A DNA stretch of 5,275 nucleotides, taken from NCBI GenBank assembly GCA_947372405.1, contig CANBTO010000408.1, positions 1 to 5,275 of the forward strand, written 5' to 3'. This document shows, piece after piece, positions 1 through 5,275 of the stretch. Origin of the DNA: Verrucomicrobiaceae bacterium. GTDB taxonomy: Bacteria > Verrucomicrobiota > Verrucomicrobiae > Verrucomicrobiales > Akkermansiaceae. How positions within the stretch are numbered: the stretch's first letter is position 1; every line of letters starts with the position of its first letter. Both the position numbers and the translations under genes were made by a program. The notes under the pieces were generated by a model. The model had not been told where the DNA came from, made no database searches, and was given only the letters and a program-made list of their open reading frames with translations.

Positions 1-437
1 CGCCAACGAAGAAGGACGTCGCGGGGAGTCCGAAGGGATGGGAGGGGCCATGGTGCCCTCAGATTGGATGGGAATTCCGTTCTGAGGTTGGGCCCTGAAA
101 ATAGCCCTGACCTTCAGGCCTGGGATCTCGATGCACCCGGGTTTTGACGAGCCCCGGAGGGACGGCAGAAGGTGTTGGTCCTGCCGTCCCTTTGGGGACT
201 CGTTCCGATTCCGATCCGAATCCCCGTCCTGAAGGTCAGGGGTATTCTCAGGAGAAGAATTCGGGATGTCTGAGGGGCTCAATGCGATCCTCAGCGTTCT
301 TCCGTCTTCCCTTAGCGGCTTAGCGCCCTTTGCGTGCAGCCACGTCTTCAACGGCGAACCGCGAATCTTGAGCGTGGCGGCAGTGCGCCAACGTGGGTGC
401 GCGGCGTTGAGGCGGTACGATGGGATTTCGCGCGGTC
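1..437. other. Non-coding stretch downstream of the receptor gene
   Basis: No gene can be supported here. Short open stretches run in from the left edge in several frames on both strands, including a possible minus-strand ATG at 49-51 reading off the edge, but none has recognisable protein character. The main structure is the nested inverted repeat at 94-252. Between it and the receptor stop codon there is a TTAGCG direct repeat (312-317 and 320-325) and a weak hairpin at 375-390 (TGGCG / CGCCA, six-base loop). That hairpin lies beyond the minus-strand receptor stop codon but has no T-run, so it is not a convincing intrinsic terminator. Confidence 0.6.
94..252. repeat. Nested long inverted-repeat (hairpin) element
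   Basis: The outer arms at 94-118 and 228-252 are reverse complements at 23 of 25 positions. The inner arms at 147-168 and 181-203 pair along 22 base pairs with a single bulged base (A198); the only non-Watson-Crick pairs there are two G-T positions (156-157 with 192-193), which become G-U if the plus strand is transcribed. A 12-base loop (169-180) closes the stem. The segments between the arms (119-146 and 204-227) pair only in patches. No obvious target-site duplication flanks it. This is the architecture of a miniature inverted-repeat element or a dispersed structured intergenic repeat. A non-coding RNA or a bidirectional termination structure is an alternative. The pairing is seen directly; its role is inference. 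Confidence 0.7.
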
Positions 438-2618
438 TCAGAATCGTCCGGTGACTTCGATGCCGAAGATTTGCGGGTCTCCGGGGGTCCCCACAAAACC
501 CTGACTGGGGCCGAGGTCGAGGGCGTTGGCGTAGTAGTGGGTGTCCGTGAGGTTGTGGGCGAACGCCGCCACCCCGAAGTTGCCCTTCTCCCAGCCCGCC
601 CGAATTCGAACCAGCGCGTAAGGCGATTGCTTGGTGGTATTGCGTTCGTCGAACCAGTACTCGCCGACCGCAGTCACGCCGGCTGCCACAAACCAGCCGC
701 CCGGAAACCGGTAGGTTCCGGAGGCGTCGAGGGTGAATTGCGGGACGAAGTTGATGGTGCGTCCCCCGAGATCCTCGGTGCCTGCACCCACCGGATTCGG
801 CGCGGCAAAATTGCGGAATTCCGCCTGCGACCACCCGGCGGCGACGGCGAATTCCAGCCCCTGGACGGGCTCCCAGCGCAGTTCGGCTTCTGCGCCCCAG
901 GTCCGGGCGCGATCGGCGTTCAGCACGCGGAAGTCGGTGAAGGAAACCGGTCGGTACACCTGATAGTCTTTGGTCTCGATCAGGAAGCCGCTGACGCTGG
1001 CGCGCAGCTTTCCATCCAGCAGGCGGCTGGTCAGTCCCAGCTCATAGTGCTCGGAGGTGGATTTGGCGTAGTTAGCTGTCGCGGGGTTGTCCTGCGACGG
1101 GCTGAATCCACCCGGCTGATACGCTTCGGCCGCACTGAACCAAAGGGTCGCCTCCGGGCTCAAATGATAGGCCAGACCCGCCTTGGGTTGAAATCCGTCG
1201 AAGTCGCGGGCCGCCTTGAACGCGATGTTGTTAAACGGGGCCGGCGCCAACGGATTGAGATGGTCGCGGTCGAGATGCCGTTCGTCCCGCTCCCACCGGA
1301 TGCCGGCGGTGACGTCGAGGTTCTCCACTACGGTGTACGTGAGTTGACCAAAGAACGCGTAGTTCACGTCGCGTTGCGAAGCGAGAGTTTGGTCCTTCAA
1401 CCCGGTGACCGGGAACGGAAGTCCAAACGCCGCCTGCGCTGCCGATCCATACACGTAGCCAGAGTCGTTGCGGAGCACGTGCTCGCTCCAATACCCGCCG
1501 GCATTCCACTTCAAAGCCGCCTTCGGATCTGGGGATTCGATTCGCAGTTCCTGGGCCCACTGGCCGACTTTGGGCGCCGCATAGCCGGAAAGCACCGGAA
1601 TCGGAACAAAGAACCCGGGCGGAAGGAGTGGATTAGGCTGATATTCCGCGTAGTCGAAATCACCCTGGAGGCTCTGGCGAAAATCGCGGCGAGTGCTAAT
1701 CGCCACCACGCGCACCTGCTCGGCGGTCCACGCCGCACGGAGCGAGAACGTGTGGGAGTCAATGTGGTTGAAGCCGTCCTGATCGGCCTTCAGGTCATAG
1801 AGATCCCCGCCGGCGTTGAGGGGACGCGTCACCACGCCGCCGTCGTGAAAGCGCTCACCGGAGGCGGTGACCGTGATGTCCAACCGCTCCGTGGGCGTCC
1901 AGCGCGCTTGCACGCGGCCCGCGAGGGTTTCGCGGCTGTCGGGCGCATTGCCGGTGACCAGGTTGTGGAAGAAACCTTCGCGCTTTCCGTAGAGACCGGT
2001 GACGCCGAGAGAGAGGGTATCCTGGATCACCGGACCGCTGACGCCCCCTTCCGCGGAAAGGGCATCGTAGCTGCCATAGCGCAGCGTTCCGTAGCCGGTT
2101 GGCGTGTTGCCGGGAAGCCGTGTGAAGAGATTGAGGACGCCGCCGGGCCGACTCGCGCCAAATAGCGTGCCCTGCGGTCCACGCAAAAATTCGGCACTCT
2201 CGATTCCATACAGCGGGACTCCGCGGGAATAGAGGTCGGCATACGGCACGTCGTCGATGTACATCGCCACCGCGCTCTCCCCGTAGCTGAAGTTGTTTTC
2301 CCGCAGGCCGCGCAGACTGAATCGAGGAGTCCGGTCTCCGTTGGCGTCGAAGGTTGCCAAGTTCGGGGCGATGGCCGTCAGATCGCGCACTGACAACAGC
2401 TCACGTCCCGCCAGATCCGCCGCGTCGACGCGGGTGGCCGAGCCCGTACCCGAGGTGGATTCCGGCTGACCGACGACGGTGGCCTTCTCCAGCTGATACG
2501 GCTGCGTCGCCGGTGCCGAGATGGCTGCGGGATCCGCTATCGCCCGCAGGGCCAGCGTTGCCATGGAGGCGGAGAGAATCATGCCCGCACCGGACCGGGA
2601 GGAACTAGAAATGCGCAT
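438..2618 (-). CDS. TonB-dependent outer-membrane receptor, siderophore (FyuA-like) type
   Basis: This is a complete 726-residue TonB-dependent receptor, a ligand-gated 22-strand outer-membrane barrel that imports scarce substrates, typically ferric siderophores, using TonB-ExbB-ExbD energy. Residues 1-28 look like a signal peptide (possible cleavage after ALRAIA). A TonB-box-like segment, LEKATVV, lies at about 43-49. The plug domain spans about 60-168, with RFSLRGLRENNF near 99-110, AMYIDDVPY near 118-126 and the signature LRGPQGTLFG at 145-154. The barrel follows, with family-typical AYQPGGF (499-505), YELGL (525-529) and FAHNLTDTHYY (686-696), and ends in the aromatic C-terminus TGRF used for outer-membrane insertion. 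There is no N-terminal signalling (STN) domain. Plug and late-barrel motifs recall the yersiniabactin/pesticin receptor FyuA, but the substrate cannot be assigned. No clear Shine-Dalgarno precedes the ATG; M13 or M19 are possible later starts, though they would shorten the signal peptide. The gene diverges from an ArsR-type regulator. Confidence 0.95.
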   Translation of the reverse strand: MRISSSSRSGAGMILSASMATLALRAIADPAAISAPATQPYQLEKATVVGQPESTSGTGSATRVDAADLAGRELLSVRDLTAIAPNLATFDANGDRTPRFSLRGLRENNFSYGESAVAMYIDDVPYADLYSRGVPLYGIESAEFLRGPQGTLFGASRPGGVLNLFTRLPGNTPTGYGTLRYGSYDALSAEGGVSGPVIQDTLSLGVTGLYGKREGFFHNLVTGNAPDSRETLAGRVQARWTPTERLDITVTASGERFHDGGVVTRPLNAGGDLYDLKADQDGFNHIDSHTFSLRAAWTAEQVRVVAISTRRDFRQSLQGDFDYAEYQPNPLLPPGFFVPIPVLSGYAAPKVGQWAQELRIESPDPKAALKWNAGGYWSEHVLRNDSGYVYGSAAQAAFGLPFPVTGLKDQTLASQRDVNYAFFGQLTYTVVENLDVTAGIRWERDERHLDRDHLNPLAPAPFNNIAFKAARDFDGFQPKAGLAYHLSPEATLWFSAAEAYQPGGFSPSQDNPATANYAKSTSEHYELGLTSRLLDGKLRASVSGFLIETKDYQVYRPVSFTDFRVLNADRARTWGAEAELRWEPVQGLEFAVAAGWSQAEFRNFAAPNPVGAGTEDLGGRTINFVPQFTLDASGTYRFPGGWFVAAGVTAVGEYWFDERNTTKQSPYALVRIRAGWEKGNFGVAAFAHNLTDTHYYANALDLGPSQGFVGTPGDPQIFGIEVTGRF

Positions 2619-2647
2619 ATAAGCAGATGTGGATGTGATGGGTGTGA

Positions 2648-2676
2648 CTTAAACCCACGCACCGCCCGGATTTCAA
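2648..2676 (-). promoter_or_regulatory. Candidate sigma-70-type promoter of the receptor gene
   Basis: Read on the minus strand, TTGAAA (2671-2676) matches the -35 consensus at five of six bases and TTTAAG (2648-2653) matches the -10 at four of six, separated by exactly 17 bases. Transcription would begin near 2641, giving a leader of roughly 20 bases before the receptor ATG. No ribosome binding site is evident in that leader. Confidence 0.45.
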
Positions 2677-2690
2677 CAGAATCCACGCAC
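2655..2690. repeat. 8-base direct repeat flanking the receptor -35 box
   Basis: CCACGCAC occurs at 2655-2662 and again at 2683-2690, one copy in the spacer and one just upstream of the proposed -35 box. The second copy runs into CACACTGTG (2688-2696), a small palindrome with one central base. The spacing between copies (28 bases) is not a whole number of helical turns, so this may be chance, but the placement would suit a regulator site. Confidence 0.3.
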
Positions 2691-2713
2691 ACTGTGGTGA
2701 ACTTTCGGATTCT

Positions 2714-2725
2714 CGAATTCATTCG
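2714..2725. promoter_or_regulatory. Candidate operator palindrome CGAATTCATTCG
   Basis: CGAAT and ATTCG are exact reverse complements separated by TC. The site lies in the gap between the divergent receptor and ArsR-type genes, 57 bases before the regulator's GTG. ArsR/SmtB proteins bind AT-containing imperfect inverted repeats near their own promoters. A weak plus-strand promoter (TTCATT at 2718-2723, TTAAAA at 2741-2746, spacer 17) would overlap the palindrome at its -35. The arms are only five bases long, so chance is possible. Confidence 0.35.
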
Positions 2726-2781
2726 CCTCCAAGAACTGCCTTAAAACTTCTCCCGGCGAATTGAAATGGTAGCCTTGTTGC

Positions 2782-3087
2782 GTGAAGGGAAAGGACTGCA
2801 TCGGCGCCCTGAAGGCCTTGGGGGAAGAGAACCGCCTCCGGATCCTACGCCTCCTCCTGTCGGGTGAGCAGTGCGTCAACGGGATCTCCAGCGCTCTTGG
2901 GATTTCCGCCTACAACGTCTCCAAGCACCTGGGAATTCTGCGCGGTGCCGGACTGATCACCTGCCGGAAGGAGGGACGGGAACGCGTCTACAGCGTTGCC
3001 AAGGGTTACCGAATCCAGTTGCCCAACGGAAGGAAGGTCATGGATCTCGGCTGCTGTTCGTTCCGGATGGAGGATCTGCCCAGGTAG
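2782..3087 (+). CDS. ArsR/SmtB-family winged helix-turn-helix repressor
   Basis: This 101-residue protein has the full ArsR/SmtB fold order and usual length: an N-terminal helix (KDCIGALKAL, 4-13), the family-typical GEENRLRILRLLLSGE (14-29), the helix-turn-helix with recognition helix SAYNVSKHLGILRGAGL (42-58) and the beta wing ITCRKEGRERVYSV (59-72). Members are dimeric repressors that leave DNA on binding metal or on thiol change. Cysteines sit at 6, 31, 61, 91 and 92. EQCVNG (29-34) occupies the place of the ArsR metal motif ELCVCD but keeps only its first cysteine, while a CC pair lies near the C-terminus (DLGCCSF, 88-94). The inducer is therefore unknown. GTG is forced as start: the frame is closed by TAG at 2770-2772 and no other common start codon lies between. 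No Shine-Dalgarno is visible. It is divergent from the receptor gene, its likely target. Confidence 0.88.
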   Translation: MKGKDCIGALKALGEENRLRILRLLLSGEQCVNGISSALGISAYNVSKHLGILRGAGLITCRKEGRERVYSVAKGYRIQLPNGRKVMDLGCCSFRMEDLPR

Positions 3088-3306
3088 CGTTTCCCATTTG
3101 GAAATCTCGGGCAGGTTGGCTGCGAGATTCCGTGCGCCCGAGAGAAGCGGGTGATGAACGTGGGCGTGTCGAGGGAAGGAGCCCTCTGGGTGGTTCCTTG
3201 TTTGCCGGAGAGAGTTTGCGCGTGGCGTGGATGTCGGCTTTGGCATCCAGATGGCGTTGAAGCAATTCAAGGAGCCCAATGATTGGCTCTCTCAGTCCAG
3301 TCGGTT

Positions 3307-3331
3307 GCTTGACCCAGCCCGGGCTTCAAGC
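3307..3331. other. Hairpin GCTTGA...TCAAGC with central AGCCCGGGCT
   Basis: GCTTGA (3307-3312) pairs with TCAAGC (3326-3331), and inside it AGCCCGGGCT (3316-3325) is itself a perfect palindrome, giving a strong stem with a CCC bulge on the left arm. There is no following T-tract, which argues against a standard intrinsic terminator. It overlaps the -35 of the proposed promoter for the downstream gene, so an operator is an alternative. Confidence 0.4.
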
Positions 3332-3338
3332 TCCTAAT
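3309..3338 (+). promoter_or_regulatory. Candidate promoter of the leucine-rich-repeat gene
   Basis: TTGACC (3309-3314, five of six to the -35 consensus) is followed after 18 bases by CCTAAT (3333-3338, four of six to the -10). Transcription would start near 3345 and leave a leader of about 50 bases containing the 3355-3367 palindrome and the ribosome binding site. It is the best sigma-70-like pair seen in this gap but remains a weak prediction. Confidence 0.3.
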
Positions 3339-3354
3339 CCTCTCGAAAGGGCAT

Positions 3355-3367
3355 GAGGATATTCCTC
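3355..3367. other. Short palindrome GAGGATATTCCTC in the leader
   Basis: GAGGA and TCCTC are exact complements around TAT. The site lies 30 bases before the ATG at 3397, within the likely untranslated leader. The stem is too short to assign a role; it could be a protein site, a weak RNA hairpin or chance. Confidence 0.25.
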
Positions 3368-3383
3368 TCTCTTCCTTCCGGCC

Positions 3384-3390
3384 AAGGGGA
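3384..3390 (+). promoter_or_regulatory. Ribosome binding site AAGGGGA fixing the start at 3397
   Basis: A purine-rich AAGGGGA ends six bases before ATG 3397. It is the only clear Shine-Dalgarno-like sequence ahead of any gene in the window, and it selects this ATG, which is followed by a credible signal peptide. Confidence 0.6.
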
Positions 3391-3396
3391 ACCACC

Positions 3397-5275
3397 ATGC
3401 AACCAAAACGCGACCAGGTAGCTGCCATCCAGGTGAATTGGCTCACCCAGAGCTTCGGTGGGCGTCCGATCCTCATCAATCTCCTCCTCCTTTGGTTGCT
3501 GCTCACCCTGCCCACAGTCGTGCAGGCGCAGTTTACCTACAGGACCAACGGTAATCAGATAGCGATCACGGGGTATCAGGGCTCGGCCACTAGTCTGACG
3601 ATACCCAATTCAGTCAAAGGGCTGCCGGTTACCGAGATCGCCGAAGGTGCGTTCGCTCGCCAATTTCAACTGAGTAGTGTCTCGATCCCAAATGGCATCA
3701 CGAACATCGGAAGTGCCGCCTTTCAAGACTGCGCCGCCCTTTTGAGCGTCGCGATCCCCGATAGCGTTTTGATCGTTGGAGCTGCTGCATTTCACCGCTG
3801 CAATAGCCTGAGAGATTTGACGATCGGAAACAGCGTCACCAGCATCGGGTCCTGGGCATTCAGGTATTGTGGTAGCCTAACCCGAGTTAGTATTCCAGAC
3901 AGTGTAACAAATGTCGGAGATCATTCCTTTGAAGAATGCAGTCAATTGACCCGGGTTGCGATCGGCAACGGCGTTACCGTCATTCCGGCAATGGCGTTCT
4001 ATGACTGCGCAAATATTACAACTCTCATACTTGGCAACAAGCTTGTCAGCCTGGAGGAAGGGGCATTCCTTAACTGCGGCCACCTGAGTAGCTTATTGCT
4101 GCCGGACACCGTCACCAATATTGGGAGGTTTACCTTTGCTGGTTGTACAAATCTAACAACATTCGCAATTGGTGACAAGGTGACCAGGCTCGCGAGCGGT
4201 GCCTTTAGCGACTGCTCCGGACTGACCAACATCACTCTTGGCGAAAGCATTACCAGTATTGGAGATTCGGCATTTGGGGGGTGCACCAGGCTCGCAGGTG
4301 TTTCGATTCCGAGGAGCGTCACCTCCATTGAAGGGTATGCATTTGCCGGCTGCACCCGGCTATCAAGAATCACGATCCCCGATGGCGTCTCATTTATCGG
4401 CGATCGGGCGTTCGCCGCCAACTCAAGCCTAATTGCAATCGATGTGGAGGACTCCAATCCAGTCTTCAGCAGTTTGAATGGAGTTCTTTTCAATAAACCC
4501 AAGACGACACTTATTCAGTATCCAGACGGCATGGTCGGGGAGTATCGGATACCAAGCGGAGTAACCAATTTTGACAACGCATTTCGTGGGTGCCCAAGCC
4601 TGACTGGAGTTTCCGTTCCGGACAGCATTCGAGGTATTGAAGTGAGTGCATTCGATGGCTGCACTGCTCTGGCGAAAATTGCAATACCAGACAGCGTCAC
4701 CAGTGTTGGTGACTATGCTTTTCGGAACTGCACGCAACTCACAAACATTCGACTCGGCACCAATTTGACTCACTGCGGGCGAGGAAGCTTTTTGGGTTGT
4801 ACCGCCCTGTGCAGCATCGAGCTTCCCAGCGGTTTTACCAACGTCGTGGAATTTACGTTCACAGGGTGCGCCAGCTTAACGAACGCTTCAATCCCAACTA
4901 GCGTCAACGTGATTGGAGACTACGCATTCGCGAATTGCGCCAAGCTGCCGCGCGCTACTATTCCCGATGCGGTCACACGCATTGGGGTCATGACATTTGC
5001 GGGCTGTACTCAACTTGCGGAAGTTGTATTTGGTGGCGGTGTTACCAACATTGGTGTGGCCGCGTTTTCCGACTGTATGGGCCTATCAAGTGTCATAATT
5101 CCTTCTGGCGTAACCAGCATTGAACAACAGGCGTTCGCCGGCTGCACTGGACTTACCACTGTCAACCTTGGAAGTGGGGTCATCGGCATTGGAAGCATGG
5201 CGTTCGTCAGGTGCAGCGGATTGTTGAGTATTCGTATCCCTGACAGTGTGCAAAATATCGGCGATGCCACATTTT
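3397..5275 (+). CDS. Secreted BspA-type (LRR_5) leucine-rich-repeat protein, 3' end beyond window
   Basis: The frame stays open from ATG 3397 to the right edge: 626 codons plus one base, with no stop. Residues 1-44 form a long signal peptide: a polar, basic start, then the hydrophobic core LINLLLLWLLLTLPTVV and a VQA cleavage site before Q45. Residues 45-84 are a capping segment (QFTYRTNGNQIAITGY, then a GLPVTEI lead-in). From 85 on come 23-residue repeats of the pattern AF..C..L..v.IPdsVt.IG.., the hallmark of BspA/Treponema pallidum-type leucine-rich repeats, which form curved solenoids for protein binding or adhesion at or outside the cell surface. Twenty-two units are visible; unit 12 is extended to 57 residues. 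Codon use leans more to A/T third positions than in the receptor gene. The partner is unknown, and the C-terminus, which would show an anchor or sorting domain, is missing. Confidence 0.93.
   Translation, partial: MQPKRDQVAAIQVNWLTQSFGGRPILINLLLLWLLLTLPTVVQAQFTYRTNGNQIAITGYQGSATSLTIPNSVKGLPVTEIAEGAFARQFQLSSVSIPNGITNIGSAAFQDCAALLSVAIPDSVLIVGAAAFHRCNSLRDLTIGNSVTSIGSWAFRYCGSLTRVSIPDSVTNVGDHSFEECSQLTRVAIGNGVTVIPAMAFYDCANITTLILGNKLVSLEEGAFLNCGHLSSLLLPDTVTNIGRFTFAGCTNLTTFAIGDKVTRLASGAFSDCSGLTNITLGESITSIGDSAFGGCTRLAGVSIPRSVTSIEGYAFAGCTRLSRITIPDGVSFIGDRAFAANSSLIAIDVEDSNPVFSSLNGVLFNKPKTTLIQYPDGMVGEYRIPSGVTNFDNAFRGCPSLTGVSVPDSIRGIEVSAFDGCTALAKIAIPDSVTSVGDYAFRNCTQLTNIRLGTNLTHCGRGSFLGCTALCSIELPSGFTNVVEFTFTGCASLTNASIPTSVNVIGDYAFANCAKLPRATIPDAVTRIGVMTFAGCTQLAEVVFGGGVTNIGVAAFSDCMGLSSVIIPSGVTSIEQQAFAGCTGLTTVNLGSGVIGIGSMAFVRCSGLLSIRIPDSVQNIGDATF
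3649..5275 (+). repeat. Tandem 69-bp leucine-rich-repeat coding array
   Basis: Units start at the Ala/Ser/Thr-Phe dipeptide every 69 bases. Unit 1 begins at 3649, units 2-11 run 3718-4407 without a single length change, unit 12 spans 4408-4578 (171 bases) and units 13-22 run 4579-5268, again all exactly 69 bases; unit 23 starts at 5269 and is cut by the edge. The repeats are conserved as protein but strongly diverged as DNA, so the array is old rather than recently amplified. The fifth unit residue is cysteine in all units except 1 and 12. Confidence 0.92.

Larger units (their letters stand above)
3088..3396. other. Intergenic stretch between regulator and leucine-rich-repeat gene
   Basis: No gene is supported. 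It holds several short inverted repeats: TTGAA-gcaa-TTCAA (3257-3270), GAGCC / GGCTC (3272-3276 with 3285-3289), a longer hairpin at 3307-3331 and a palindrome at 3355-3367. There is a promoter candidate at 3309-3338 and a ribosome binding site at 3384-3390. A 42-codon frame (ATG 3154 to TGA 3282) is present but has no recognisable features. No hairpin is followed by a T-run, so where transcription of the regulator ends is unclear. Confidence 0.6.

Noticed and set aside
1..96. Possible C-terminus or N-terminus of a neighbouring gene at the left edge
   Set aside because: Several frames are open on both strands over this short length and none has recognisable features, so no call can be made.
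375..390. Hairpin beyond the receptor stop codon considered as its terminator
   Set aside because: The stem is only five base pairs, there is no T-run on the minus strand, and overlapping alternative pairings exist.
420..2165. A 581-codon open frame on the plus strand, antisense to the receptor
   Set aside because: It lies almost wholly inside the receptor gene on the opposite strand, has arginine/glycine/valine-rich composition typical of antisense reading of GC-rich genes, and shows no domain. The minus-strand frame has unmistakable TonB-receptor motifs.
2845..3279. A 144-codon minus-strand frame and a 129-codon plus-strand frame (2871-3260) over the regulator and its downstream gap
   Set aside because: Both overlap the ArsR-type gene in other frames and show no recognisable protein features; they look like chance open frames.
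3154..3282. A 42-codon plus-strand frame in the gap after the regulator
   Set aside because: It has no clear ribosome binding site, domain, signal peptide or composition that would support it as a real small gene; it is kept only as a possibility.
3999..4502. A 167-codon minus-strand frame and similar minus-strand frames (for example 4429-4773 and 5010-5270) across the repeat region
   Set aside because: They arise because the 69-base coding repeats keep the opposite-strand frames open and give a repetitive antisense translation; the plus-strand repeat protein explains the region.
3649..5275. Regular repeats considered as a CRISPR or satellite array
   Set aside because: The units are contiguous 69-base coding repeats, diverged in DNA but conserved in protein, with no repeat/spacer alternation.

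Overview
The window looks like a chromosomal segment of a Gram-negative-type bacterium, most likely from the Verrucomicrobiota (Pedosphaera/Limisphaera-like lineages). An outer-membrane TonB-dependent receptor implies an outer membrane. The large secreted leucine-rich-repeat protein at the right end opens, just after its signal peptide, with a sequence style (AQFTYRTNGNQIAITGY, then a 'GLPVTEI..GAF' lead-in to 23-residue repeats) that is familiar from Verrucomicrobiota. The taxonomic call is inference and was not checked by a search.

Layout from left to right. Positions 1-437 carry no convincing gene but hold a nested inverted-repeat element at 94-252, with 25-base outer arms (23 of 25 matching) and a 22-base-pair inner stem that is fully paired as RNA if G-U pairs are allowed. 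Positions 438-2618 (minus strand) encode a complete 726-residue TonB-dependent siderophore-type receptor. Positions 2619-2781 are a shared divergent control region with a good sigma-70-like promoter candidate for the receptor, an 8-base direct repeat flanking its -35 box, and a small palindrome near the opposite gene. Positions 2782-3087 (plus strand) encode a 101-residue ArsR/SmtB-family winged-helix repressor that starts at GTG. Positions 3088-3396 are non-coding, with short palindromes and a promoter candidate. From 3397 to the right edge (plus strand) runs the open 5' part of a secreted BspA-type (LRR_5) leucine-rich-repeat protein: 626 codons are visible and no stop is reached.

How the genes may work together: the ArsR-type regulator and the receptor are transcribed away from each other out of one 163-bp region, so the simplest reading is that the regulator controls the receptor, itself, or both, probably in response to a metal or redox signal sensed through cysteines. 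The leucine-rich-repeat gene has its own ribosome binding site and a separate upstream gap, so it is probably an independent unit. No mobile-element gene, RNA gene, CRISPR array or clearly novel multi-gene system could be supported. The most unexplained items are the structured repeat at 94-252 and the regulator/receptor pair.
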